Of a DNA stretch of 64,000 nt, positions 8,984 to 18,653 are shown one piece after another. Source of the stretch: Candidatus Rokuibacteriota bacterium (GTDB lineage Bacteria; Methylomirabilota; Methylomirabilia; Rokubacteriales; CSP1-6). Each line of letters starts with the position of its first letter. The first letter of the stretch is position 1. The notes under the pieces are model-generated. The model searched no databases. It was given only the letters and a program-made list of their open reading frames with translations, and was not told where the DNA came from. The DNA lies in contig QHSI01000106.1 of NCBI GenBank assembly GCA_003221515.1, positions 111,537 through 175,536 on the forward strand, in the 5' to 3' direction. Both the position numbers and the translations under genes were made by a program.

Positions 8984-9964
8984 GTGTATGATCATCGCCG
9001 TGTCACCCGTGAGTTGTCGAGACGAGACGCTGGCCGTGAGATTCACGGCCGGCGTTCATCCAGCTCACGAGCCAGTGAGGCGCTGATCGCCGACACCACC
9101 CTGGGCGCGCTCGCGTCGCTCGGTTCGGCGCTGATGTGGGCGGTCACGAGTATCCTGGCGCGCTCGCTCATGCCCGGCATGGGTTCGGTGGCGGTCAACG
9201 CGATCCGCTCCACGATCGGCGGGACGATCCTCGTCGTCTGGGTGCTCGCGACCGCGGGCGCCGGCGCGTTCACGGGGGCGTCCGTCGGCGCCTGGGTCCT
9301 GCTCTCGCTCTCGATCGTGGTCGCCATCGCGATCGGCGACACGGTGTTCTTCGAGAGCACCCGCGCGCTCGGGCTCGGCCGGGCGATGACGATCTCGACG
9401 ACCTATCCGATCGGCGCGGCCGCCATCGCCGCCGTGTTCCTCGACGAGCCGCTCACCCTGCCGATCGTCGGCGGCACGATCCTGACGCTGACCGGGGTCA
9501 CGCTGATCCTGGCGCCGTGGGCCGGGCACGCGCCCGAAGAGCGCTTCTGGTTCGGCGTCGGCACCGCGACGCTCGCCTCGGTGGCGTGGGCGGTCTCGAC
9601 GGTGCTCGTCAAACCGCCGCTCGCCGAGATGACCCCGGTGACCGCCCAGGCGATCCGCTTACCGCTCGCCGCTGCGCTGCTCTGGGTCACACCGTGGGCG
9701 CGCTCGGCGCCGCGCGATCTCGCGCGGAGCTCGCGAGGCGCCCGCGTGCGCGTGGCGGTGCTGGGCGCGCTGACCGCCGTGAGCTCGGTCACGTTCGTGG
9801 CGGGCGTGAAGTATGCCGGTGTCACCGTGGCGTCGGTGCTGTCGGCGACCGCGCCGATGTTCGGGATCCCGCTCGCGTTCATCTTCCTGAACGAGCGGCT
9901 GACTTACCCCGCGCTCCTCGGCGCCGCCACCACGATCGTCGGCATCATCGTTCTCCACCTCTGA
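8984..9964 (+). CDS. EamA/DMT superfamily transporter
   Basis: Ten predicted transmembrane segments in two homologous EamA halves (first half opens TLGALASLGSALMWAVTSILARS; second opens FGVGTATLASVAWAVSTVLVKP), each closing with an ALxxGEP-like LDEPLTLP or LNERLTYPALLG motif. This is the drug/metabolite transporter family; the substrate cannot be told. The given ATG start adds about 33 unconserved residues and lies 1 base from the divergent gene. TTG 9014 or CTG 9083 are alternative starts, and the translated domain itself begins near residue 35. Confidence 0.8.
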   Translation: MYDHRRVTRELSRRDAGREIHGRRSSSSRASEALIADTTLGALASLGSALMWAVTSILARSLMPGMGSVAVNAIRSTIGGTILVVWVLATAGAGAFTGASVGAWVLLSLSIVVAIAIGDTVFFESTRALGLGRAMTISTTYPIGAAAIAAVFLDEPLTLPIVGGTILTLTGVTLILAPWAGHAPEERFWFGVGTATLASVAWAVSTVLVKPPLAEMTPVTAQAIRLPLAAALLWVTPWARSAPRDLARSSRGARVRVAVLGALTAVSSVTFVAGVKYAGVTVASVLSATAPMFGIPLAFIFLNERLTYPALLGAATTIVGIIVLHL

Positions 9965-9983
9965 CCCCACCATGCGGTTTGCC

Positions 9984-10144
9984 GTCGGCCGGGTGGGCGG
10001 GGTGTGGGAGGGGGCGCCGGCTACCACGCGGCACGCGTCCGCTGCCCCCGGGCGGCTGGGCTCCATCCCGGCGCTCCACTCCCGCTATCACGTGACGGGA
10101 ACGGGTCCCGGCGCCCCCTCCCACACCCCGCCCACCCGGCCGAC
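9984..10144. terminator. 37-bp perfect inverted repeat between convergent genes
   Basis: The 37 bases at 9984-10020 are the exact reverse complement of 10108-10144, with an 87-base spacer. The arm begins GTCGGCCGGGTGGGCGGG and ends GGGCGCCGG. It occupies most of the gap between the converging EamA and amidohydrolase genes. As RNA it would form an extremely stable stem from either strand, without a U-tract. A bidirectional terminator is the simplest reading; a small mobile palindromic element is the alternative. Confidence 0.7.
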
Positions 10145-10146
10145 GA

Positions 10147-11733
10147 CTACGCTGGCGAGCTACGGAAGACGATCTCGCCGCCGACGAGCGTCAAGACGGG
10201 TGTGATGTACGGGATGCGGGCTTCTGGGCAGGTGAACACGTCATCGGAAATCGCGACGAGGTCGGCGAGCTTGCCGATGGCGAGGGAGCCGAGATCGTGC
10301 TCCTGGCGTGAGGCGTAGGCGTTCCAGGTCGTGAACGAGCGTACGGCCTCGGCACGCGTCATCCGCTGCTCGGGTTGCCACTCGCGATGCTCGCCGCTCA
10401 GCGGTCGCCGGGCGACCGCGGCGTAGATGCCGTGGAACGGGCTCGGGCTCTCGACGGGAAAGTCGGAGCCACCGGCGATGACGACCCCCGTGTCCAGCAG
10501 TGAGCGCCACGCGTAGGCGCCGCGGAGCCGGTCCGGACCCAGGCGCTCGGCGGCCCATTCCATGTCGGAGGTGCAGTGGGTCGCCTGCATGCTCGGCAGG
10601 GCGCCGAGCTGCCGGAAGCGCGGGATATCGCGCTCGGTCAGGATCTGCGCATGCTCGACGCGAAAGCGATGGTCGCGTCGGGGCGCGCGGGCCAGCGTCT
10701 GCTCGAGCGCGTCGAGCGTGAGCGTGTTCGCGCGGTCGCCGATGGCGTGGACGCAGATTTGGAATCCGCGTTCTGCGCCCTCGAGGGTGAGCCGCGCGAT
10801 CTCCTCGGGTGGGATCAGGACGAGCCCGGTGTTGCCGGGATCGTCGCAGTAGGGCTCGTGCAGCGCGGCGCCGCGCGAGCCGAGCGCGCCGTCGATCATC
10901 AGCTTGAGCGCGCCGATCACCACGCGGCCGTCGCCGAGCGTCTCGGGGCCCCGCTCGCGGTAGTGCGCCCAGGTCGACGCCGAGCGCGCGGCCACCGCGG
11001 CGTAGTTCCGGAACGGGAACTGGCCGCGCTCGACGAGCCGGCGATACGCAGTGAGCGCGTAGAGCTCGGCGCCCATCTCATGGATGCCCGTGAGCCCCGC
11101 GGCAAGGCACTCGGCGATCGCCTCTCGCACGGCCTGATCGAAGCGCTCGTCTGAAGGCCGGGGCTCGGCGCGCTGGAGCAGGTGCTGGGCCGTGTCGATC
11201 AGCACGCCCGTCGGCTCGCCCCGCGCGTCCTTCATGATCAGCCCACCGCTCGGATCCTTGGTCGCAGCGTCGATGCCAACGGCGGCGAGCGCGGCCGAGT
11301 TCGCCCACGTCGCGTGGCCGTCGATGCGGTTGAGCGACACGGGATGGTGGGGCGCGGCACGATCGAGCGAGGCCTTCGTGGGCCATTCGCGTCCGGGCCA
11401 TCGGTTGTGGTCCCAGCCGCGCCCGCCCACCCACTCGCCGCGCGGCAGGGTGGCCGCTCGCGCTGCGACACGCTCGGCGACCTCGGTCTCCGAGCCGGCG
11501 CCGCCTGCGTCGAGGCTGAGCCGCGCGCGGGCCAGGTGCATCAGGTGACCGTGGGCGTCGACGAGCCCGGGGACCACCGCGCGCCCGCCGAGGTCGATGG
11601 TTTCTTCCGCGTCGGACACGTTCGCGTCGGCGCGGCGCCCGGCGAAGACCACGCGCCCGTCACGGATGACCAGCGTGTCGACGACCGCGTCCGACGCATC
11701 CAGCGTGTAGATGCGGCCGTTGGTCAGCAGCAC
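10147..11733 (-). CDS. YtcJ-like amidohydrolase (amidohydrolase 3 family)
   Basis: A 528-residue metal-dependent amidohydrolase of the YtcJ type. The N-terminal composite beta domain (LLTNGRIYTLDASDAVVDTLVI) leads to the first metal motif VDAHGHLMHL; SLNRIDGHATWANSAAL, the KLMIDGALGSRGAAL lysine strand, CVHAIGDRA, RVEHAQI and GGSDFPVE are all typical. Substrates are probably amides or N-acyl compounds but are not predictable. The GTG at 11731-11733 follows the stop of the real TrpG frame (11736-11738) by 2 bases. Because of the damage in trpG, the frame is artificially open into trpE upstream; I do not regard that as a genuine fusion. Confidence 0.85.
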   Translation of the reverse strand: MLLTNGRIYTLDASDAVVDTLVIRDGRVVFAGRRADANVSDAEETIDLGGRAVVPGLVDAHGHLMHLARARLSLDAGGAGSETEVAERVAARAATLPRGEWVGGRGWDHNRWPGREWPTKASLDRAAPHHPVSLNRIDGHATWANSAALAAVGIDAATKDPSGGLIMKDARGEPTGVLIDTAQHLLQRAEPRPSDERFDQAVREAIAECLAAGLTGIHEMGAELYALTAYRRLVERGQFPFRNYAAVAARSASTWAHYRERGPETLGDGRVVIGALKLMIDGALGSRGAALHEPYCDDPGNTGLVLIPPEEIARLTLEGAERGFQICVHAIGDRANTLTLDALEQTLARAPRRDHRFRVEHAQILTERDIPRFRQLGALPSMQATHCTSDMEWAAERLGPDRLRGAYAWRSLLDTGVVIAGGSDFPVESPSPFHGIYAAVARRPLSGEHREWQPEQRMTRAEAVRSFTTWNAYASRQEHDLGSLAIGKLADLVAISDDVFTCPEARIPYITPVLTLVGGEIVFRSSPA

Positions 11734-11735
11734 GC

Positions 11736-13743
11736 TCAGCCCGCGGCGCGACAGCTCGCCACGACGTTGCGGATCAGGCGCAGCCCGACCTCGTCGCCGA
11801 AGCTCAGGGCCGGCCGTGAACTCCTTCGGCAACCCCTCGAAGATCTTGCCGCCGATCACCTGGATGCGCGACGCCTTGCCGTGCATCGGGTAGTCGAGCA
11901 CGCCCAGCTCGCCGCCGAAGTGCTCGACGATGCCCTGCAGGCCGAGACACACGCCGAATACGGGCAGGCGCCGCCCGATCGCGGCGGCCAGCGTGCCGGC
12001 GACGTCGAAGTCGCTCGGCCGCCCGGGGCCGGGGGACAGCACGACCAGCTCAGGGCGCAGATCGTCGAGTGCCGCGTGAGGAAAGCCCGCGCGCAGGGTG
12101 ACGACGTCGGCGCCGGTCTGGCGGAAGTAGTTCGCCAGCGTGTGAACGAACGAATCTTGATGGTCGACCAGCAAGACCCGCATGCCCTCGCCCAGGCGCT
12201 CGGCGTCCGCGCGCGCGGCGCGCGGCACACCGCGCGGCCGCCGGATGGCGTCCAGGAACGCCGCCGCCTTCAAGTGCGTCTCGCGCTCCTCCCCGTCGGG
12301 ATCCGAGTCGTAGAGCAGGGTGGCGCCGGCACGGATCTCGGCGATGCCGTCCTTGACGCGCACGGTGCGGAGCGTGAGGCCGGTGTTCATGTTGCCGTCG
12401 AAGCCCAGCAGGCCGACCGCGCCCCCGTACCAGGCGCGCGGCGAGCGCTCGTGGTCCTCGATGAACTGCATCGCCCACGTCTTGGGCGCGCCGGTGACGG
12501 TGACCGCCCACGCGTGGGCCAGAAAGGCGTCGAGCGCGTCGAAGCCCTCACGCAGCCGGCCCTCGACGTGGTCGACGGTGTGGATGAGCCGCGAGTACAT
12601 CTCGATCTGGCGCCGCCCGATCACGCGCACGCTGCCCGGCCGGCAGATGCGCGACTTGTCGTTGCGGTCGACGTCGGTGCACATCGTCAGCTCCGACTCG
12701 TCCTTCTCGGAGTTGAGCAGCCGCTGGATCTGCGCGGCGTCGCCCAGCGGATCGTCGCCCCGCGCGATCGTCCCCGAGATCGGGCACGTCTCCACACGAT
12801 CGCCGTCGACCCGCACGTACATCTCGGGCGAGGCGCCGACCAGATACTCGCCGGCGCCCAGGTTGAAGAGGAACCCGTACGGCGCGGGGTTGCGCTCTCG
12901 AAGCCGGCGAAACAGCTCGGACGGCGGGATCGCGCACTGCTCGAAGAACGTTTGCCCGGGGACCACCTCGAACAGGTCCCCGCAGCGAAACGCCTCGCGC
13001 GCGCGCTTGACGCCGGCGGCGTATTCGCCCGGCGCGTGATCGCCGGCGCGCGGCGCCGTCGATGCGCCCGCGTAGCCGCTGACGCTGCCGTCGCGCGGCC
13101 GCCCCACCGTCGAAACACCAGCGTGCTCGAAGTCGTAGCGCCGGCGCTCGGCCCGCTCGCGCCGGTGGTCGACGATCACGAGCTCGTCGGGCAGGTAGAG
13201 CACGAGATCGCGCTGGTCGGCCGGCCGCGCGAGCCGGAGGCGAATCGGCTCGAACTGGAAGGCCAGGTCGTAGCCGAACGCGCCGTAGAGTCCGAGGTGC
13301 GCGTCTTCAGAGCTCGCGAAGAGATCGATCACTGCCCGAAGGATCGTGAAGACGGAGGTCTGCTTGCTCCGGTCCTCCTCGGCGAACCGCTGGGTCGGCG
13401 GCGCGATCTCGCCGGCCAGCGTGGTGTCGGTGCGCTCCGTCCACGTCACCGCGGGCAGGGCGGCCAGCGCGCCGGCGACGGCAGGCAGGAGCACGCGACC
13501 GCGGTCGTTCAGGGCCGACACGCGGACCGCCGCGCCGCGCGACGTCAGCTCGAGCGGCGGATCGACGAACCCCATGTCCCAGCGCGTGTAGCGGCCGGGG
13601 TACTCGTAGCTCGAGGCCAGCAACACGCCTCGATGCGCATCGAGCCCGTCGATGACGGGCTCGATGGCCGCCTCGACCGGCAGGTCCTCGACCGTGCGGT
13701 GGACGGTGATGCCGCCGCGGGTGACGTACTGCTCGGTGCGCAT
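11736..13743 (-). CDS. trpEG: Anthranilate synthase TrpE-TrpG fusion, TrpG half damaged
   Basis: The first step of tryptophan synthesis from chorismate. Residues 1 to about 510 are a complete TrpE domain (GQTFFEQCAIPPSELFRRL, YLVGASPEMYVRV, TCPISGTIARG, DVDRNDKSRICRPGSV, VTGAPKTWAM). From Met521 a TrpG glutamine amidotransferase follows, with the nucleophile Cys599 in GVCLGLQG. After Gly645 (base 11809) about 50 residues are missing, including the catalytic His-Glu (FHPES). The remaining tail, LSFGDEVGLRLIRNVV to the stop at 11736, is in another frame. TrpE may still work with ammonia; glutamine use should be lost unless this is an assembly error. TrpE(G) fusions are well known in rhizobia, where the gene is attenuator-controlled, as it appears to be here. 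Confidence 0.85.
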
Positions 13744-13786
13744 GACTTGTGTCTTCTCCCTGGGAGCGGCGGTCCTGAAAAGCGAA

Positions 13787-13817
13787 GGACCGCGGCCTCG
13801 CTTCGAGGCGGCGGTCC
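13787..13817 (-). terminator. trp attenuator hairpin C (terminator-like)
   Basis: Arms 13804-13817 and 13787-13800 pair over 14 positions with one mismatch and a 3-base loop. On the minus strand the stem is followed by TTCGCTTTTC, a partial U-tract. It lies about 45 bases before the trpEG start, where the attenuator terminator is expected. Its 5' arm shares GCCGCCTCG with hairpin B, so it can instead pair with the 3' arm of B. Confidence 0.7.
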
Positions 13818-13829
13818 CTGAAACGACGA

Positions 13830-13854
13830 AGCCGCCTCGTGCCTCGAGGCGGCT
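13830..13854 (-). promoter_or_regulatory. trp attenuator hairpin B
   Basis: A perfect 10-bp stem, AGCCGCCTCG (13830-13839) with CGAGGCGGCT (13845-13854), around a 5-base loop. On the minus strand it lies between the leader peptide and hairpin C. Its distal arm (CGAGGCGGC as read on the minus strand) can also pair with the GCCGCCTCG of hairpin C to form an antiterminator, and its proximal arm with the GGCGGC of the leader stop-codon hairpin. Confidence 0.65.
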
Positions 13855-13888
13855 CCCTGTTCGGTGACGAACGATGCCCGGGGGCCGC

Positions 13889-13936
13889 CTATTGGGGCGG
13901 CCACCACCAGCGTTGAGCCGGACTCGGGCGAATCAT
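13889..13936 (-). CDS. trpL: Trp leader peptide (attenuator)
   Basis: A 15-residue frame, MIRPSPAQRWWWPPQ, with three consecutive TGG codons (13901-13909 on the plus strand) and TAG at 13889-13891. It lies 145 bases upstream of trpEG and is followed by a chain of alternative hairpins. A GGCCGCC/GGCGGCC stem (13896-13902 with 13883-13889) involves the last Trp codon and the stop. This is the arrangement of a ribosome-stalling trp attenuator: scarce Trp-tRNA stalls the ribosome on WWW and changes which hairpins form. A leader with three Trp codons upstream of trpE(G) is known from Sinorhizobium meliloti. The match of peptide, hairpins and downstream gene makes the call strong for so short a frame. 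Confidence 0.85.
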   Translation of the reverse strand: MIRPSPAQRWWWPPQ

Positions 13937-13942
13937 GGCCGC

Positions 13943-13971
13943 ATCTTGCCAGCCTTGGCCGTGCCCGTCAA
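13943..13971 (-). promoter_or_regulatory. Predicted trpL-trpEG promoter
   Basis: On the minus strand TTGACG (13966-13971) and CAAGAT (13943-13948) are separated by 17 bases. Transcription would begin about 7 bases later, at the ATG of trpL (13936), so the leader mRNA would be leaderless. The rest of 13972-14071 shows nothing I can name. Confidence 0.5.
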
Positions 13972-14071
13972 CCCGGACTTGCGATGCGGCCGAGCGGCGT
14001 CGCCAAGTCGGGCGAATGTACGGTTGGACGCATCGGCGCCGGCATCATAGCCGATCACGGGCCGGGTCGGA

Positions 14072-14105
14072 CTAGAACCTGCGGCGAGCTAGAACGTGCA
14101 GCGAG

Positions 14106-14122
<17 letters not shown>
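14072..14122. repeat. Three 17-bp repeats over the typA stop codon
   Basis: CTAGAACCTGCGGCGAG and close variants begin at 14072, 14089 and 14106. The copy at 14106 contains the typA stop. Read on the minus strand, each copy supplies a TAG, and the 17-base period puts the three TAGs in three different frames. Confidence 0.75.
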
Positions 14123-15905
<1,783 letters not shown>

Positions 15906-15953
15906 CGGTCCATCGTATCACGTCGGAGTGACGGTCCCGGCCGTCCGAGCATG

Positions 15954-15959
15954 TATAAT
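15954..15959 (+). promoter_or_regulatory. Predicted -10 box of the cyclophilin operon
   Basis: A perfect TATAAT in otherwise GC-rich intergenic DNA between divergent typA and the cyclophilin gene. No good -35 is seen at 17 bases; GTGACG at 15928-15933 is the nearest candidate, at 20 bases. A CGGAGG Shine-Dalgarno (about 15980) follows before the ATG at 15996. Confidence 0.5.
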
Positions 15960-15995
15960 GACCGCGCTCTCATCAATCTCCGGAGGTCGTCTCGC

Positions 15996-16523
15996 ATGAA
16001 CCGCCTCATCCTCGCCGCGGCGCTCGTCCTCGTCGCCGTGTCGGCCCTGGCGCAGGACAAGCCCGGCGCCGCGTCGACGGTGGTGTTCACGCTCGAGAAG
16101 GGCGGCGACATCACGTTCGAGTTCTTTCCCGCCGACGCGCCGAAGCACGTCGAGAACTTCCTGAAGCTGGTGAAGTCGGGGTTCTACGACGGCCAGCGCT
16201 TCCACCGCGTCGAGCCCGGGTTCGTGGTCCAGATCGGCGATCCGCAGTCGAAAACGCTCCCGATGAACGACCCGAAGATGGGCACCGGCGGGCCCGGCTA
16301 CACGATCAAGGCCGAGTTCAACAGCCGCAAGTTCGACCGGGGCGTGCTGGGGATGGCGCGGTCGAGCGATCCCAATTCGGCGGGCAGCCAGATCTACATC
16401 ATGCTCGGCGCCGCTCCACATCTGAACGGCCAGTACACCGCGTTCGGCCGCGTCGTCAGCGGCCTGGAGCTCGTCGACACCATTAAGGTCGGCGACCGCG
16501 TGAAAACCGCGCGCGTGAAATAG
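15996..16523 (+). CDS. Exported cyclophilin-type peptidyl-prolyl isomerase
   Basis: A 175-residue cyclophilin with an N-terminal signal peptide (MNRLILAAALVLVAVSALAQ, cleavage after about residue 19). The isomerase domain has RFHRVEPGFVVQIGDPQ with the catalytic Arg, GTGGPGYTIKAEF, and GSQIYIML, so it should assist proline isomerisation in the periplasm. The long upstream open frame is shadow; the ATG at 15996 has a CGGAGG ribosome site 10-15 bases ahead. It lies 93 bases before a cytoplasmic paralogue. Confidence 0.9.
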   Translation: MNRLILAAALVLVAVSALAQDKPGAASTVVFTLEKGGDITFEFFPADAPKHVENFLKLVKSGFYDGQRFHRVEPGFVVQIGDPQSKTLPMNDPKMGTGGPGYTIKAEFNSRKFDRGVLGMARSSDPNSAGSQIYIMLGAAPHLNGQYTAFGRVVSGLELVDTIKVGDRVKTARVK

Positions 16524-16616
16524 CGGCCACGGGACGGATCGTCAACTATTGAGTCCCCGAACGTCGGGCGCCGGAGCCCTGCGAAGGCGCCCCGACGGCA
16601 AATAATAAGGAGAAAA

Positions 16617-17051
16617 ATGAAGCAGACTGGGGTCATCACGCTCGAGAAGGGCGGCGAGATCCGGATGGAGTTCTACCTGGCGGACGCGCCGAAGACCGTC
16701 GAGAACTTCGTCACGCTCGCCAAGAAGGGCTTCTACAACGGGCTGACGTTCCACCGGGTCGTCCCCGACTTCGTCGTGCAGGGCGGCTGCCCGAAGGGCA
16801 ACGGCACCGGCGGCCCCGGCTACCAGATCAAGGCGGAGTTCAACCAGCAGAAGCACCTGCGGGGCACGGTCGCGATGGCCCGCAGCCAGGATCCCGACTC
16901 GGCGGGCTGCCAGTTCTACATCTGCTACGGCGCCACGCCGCATCTCGACGGCCAGTACACCGTGTTCGGGAAGGTCGTCGCCGGGATGGAGCTGGTCGAC
17001 CGCATCAAGCAGGGAGATCGCATGACGTCGGTGGCCATCGTCGAGGAATAG
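16617..17051 (+). CDS. Cytoplasmic cyclophilin-type peptidyl-prolyl isomerase
   Basis: A 144-residue cyclophilin without signal peptide: TFHRVVPDFVVQGGCPKGNG, GTGGPGYQIKAEFN, AGCQFYICYGATPHLDGQYTVFGKVV. It is preceded by a very strong Shine-Dalgarno in an AT-rich pocket (AATAAGGAGAAAA directly before ATG 16617). It is clearly a paralogue of the upstream exported enzyme, so the pair looks like a tandem duplication sorted to two compartments. It ends 3 bases before the next gene. Confidence 0.92.
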   Translation: MKQTGVITLEKGGEIRMEFYLADAPKTVENFVTLAKKGFYNGLTFHRVVPDFVVQGGCPKGNGTGGPGYQIKAEFNQQKHLRGTVAMARSQDPDSAGCQFYICYGATPHLDGQYTVFGKVVAGMELVDRIKQGDRMTSVAIVEE

Positions 17052-17054
17052 CGC

Positions 17055-18653
17055 GTGGCCTGGTCCCTGCTGATCCGGAACGGCTCGCTCGTCGACGGCA
17101 GCGGCGCGCCGGCGCGAGCGGCCGACGTCGCCGTCGAGGGCGACCGGATCGTGGCCGTCGGGCCCAGGCTCGCCGGCGAGAGCACCCGCGTGATCGACGC
17201 CGCCGGGCAGGTCGTCGCGCCCGGCTTCATCGACATGCACTCGCACTCCGACCTCTTCTACTTCGGCTGCCCGTCGGCGGAGTCGAAGGTCCGGCAGGGC
17301 GTGACCACCGAAGTCGTCGGGATGTGCTCGTTCTCGCAGGCGCCGATGCGCGCCGACCAGCGCGAGATCGTGCGAGGCTGGGCGGGCGGGATCGGCGCCA
17401 GCCTGGATTTGAAATCGGAGTCGTTCGCGCAGTACCTCGACGCGCTGCGGGCGGTCCGCCCCTCCGTCAACGTCGCGCACTTCGTCGGCCACGGGGCGCT
17501 TCGCATCGCGGCCATGGGATTCGAGGCGCGGCCGGCGGGCGCCGACGACGTGCAGGCGATGCAACAGCGGCTCGGCGAGGCGATGGATGCCGGCGCCTTC
17601 GGCTTCTCGACGGGCCTCGTCTACGCGCCGAGCGCCTATTCCGACACCGCCGAGCTGATCGCGCTGGCCAGGGCGATGGCTCCGCGCGGCGGCTACTACT
17701 TCTCCCACATCCGCGGCGAGTCCTCGATGCTGCTCGACTCCATCAACGAGGCGATCCGCATCGGCGAAGAGGCCGGCGTGTCGGTGCAGGTCTCGCACGT
17801 GAAGGCCTCCGGGCGCGAGAACTGGCCGAAGATCGACGCCGCCTTGCGCCTGTTCGAAGATGCGCGGGCGCGCGGCGTCGACGTCCTCGGCGACGTCTAT
17901 CCGTACAACGCCGGCAGCACCAAGCTCGACAACATGATCCCGGCCTGGGCCCACGACGGCGGCACCGCCAAGCTGATCGAGCGGCTGGGCGATCGCGCCA
18001 TGCGGCGGCGCATCGTCGAGGAGTGCCTGATCGACGGCGAGCGCTGGGGCACCGTGTCGCAGGGCGGGATCGGGTTCGACCAGGTCTTCATCGCGACCTG
18101 TCGCCGGCGCGAGCTGGAGGGGCTGAACCTCGCGCAGATCGCCCGGCAGTCGGGGATGGCGCCCGCCGAGACGCTGATGAACCTGCTGCTCGAGGAACAG
18201 TGCACGATCGGCATGGTCAGCTTCTCGCAGTCGATCGAGAACGTGGCCAAGGTGCTCGCGCACCCGCTGATGATGATCGGCTCGGACTCGATCCCGCTCT
18301 ACGAGGGCGACGGTGACCGCCCGGGCAAGCCGCACCCGCGGACCTACGGCACCTTCCCGCGCGTCCTGGGCGAGTACGCCCGCGAGCAGCGGCTCTTCTC
18401 GCTGGAGAGCGCGGTGCACAAGATGACGGGCATGCCCGCCGCGCGGCTGCGCATGAAAGACCGAGGGCTCGTGCGCGAGGGCTACGCCGCCGACCTGGCG
18501 ATCTTCGATCCGCGCGCCGTCAAGGACGAGTCGACGTTCGCCGACCCGCATCGCTACCCGACCGGGATCCCCTACGTGATCGTCAACGGCGCCGTCGTCG
18601 TGGACGGCGGGCGCATGCGGCCGCTCGGCACGGGACGCGTCCTCACGCCGTGA
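17055..18653 (+). CDS. N-acyl-D-amino-acid deacylase family amidohydrolase
   Basis: A 532-residue D-aminoacylase-type amidohydrolase. N-terminal beta domain (LLIRNGSLVDGSGAPARAADVAVEGDRI), metal motif DMHSHSD (His62, His64, Asp66), the GVTTEVVGMCSFS cysteine region (family metal ligand), YYFSHIRGESSMLLDSI, VSVQVSHVKASG and the late aspartate in MMIGSDSIPLYEGD. Known members release D-amino acids from N-acyl-D-amino acids; the exact substrate is inferred only. The GTG start lies 3 bases after the cyclophilin stop. Confidence 0.85.
   Translation: MAWSLLIRNGSLVDGSGAPARAADVAVEGDRIVAVGPRLAGESTRVIDAAGQVVAPGFIDMHSHSDLFYFGCPSAESKVRQGVTTEVVGMCSFSQAPMRADQREIVRGWAGGIGASLDLKSESFAQYLDALRAVRPSVNVAHFVGHGALRIAAMGFEARPAGADDVQAMQQRLGEAMDAGAFGFSTGLVYAPSAYSDTAELIALARAMAPRGGYYFSHIRGESSMLLDSINEAIRIGEEAGVSVQVSHVKASGRENWPKIDAALRLFEDARARGVDVLGDVYPYNAGSTKLDNMIPAWAHDGGTAKLIERLGDRAMRRRIVEECLIDGERWGTVSQGGIGFDQVFIATCRRRELEGLNLAQIARQSGMAPAETLMNLLLEEQCTIGMVSFSQSIENVAKVLAHPLMMIGSDSIPLYEGDGDRPGKPHPRTYGTFPRVLGEYAREQRLFSLESAVHKMTGMPAARLRMKDRGLVREGYAADLAIFDPRAVKDESTFADPHRYPTGIPYVIVNGAVVVDGGRMRPLGTGRVLTP

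Noticed and set aside
10147..13743. Single 1198-residue TrpE-TrpG-amidohydrolase fusion
   Set aside because: The join arises only because the TrpG C-terminus is deleted and frame-shifted; the true TrpG tail and stop are visible in the adjacent frame at 11736, followed by a proper GTG start of the amidohydrolase.
11182..13821. 879-residue plus-strand open frame
   Set aside because: It is rich in Arg, Asp, Val and Gln with no domain pattern and lies antisense to trpEG and the amidohydrolase, as expected in very GC-rich DNA.
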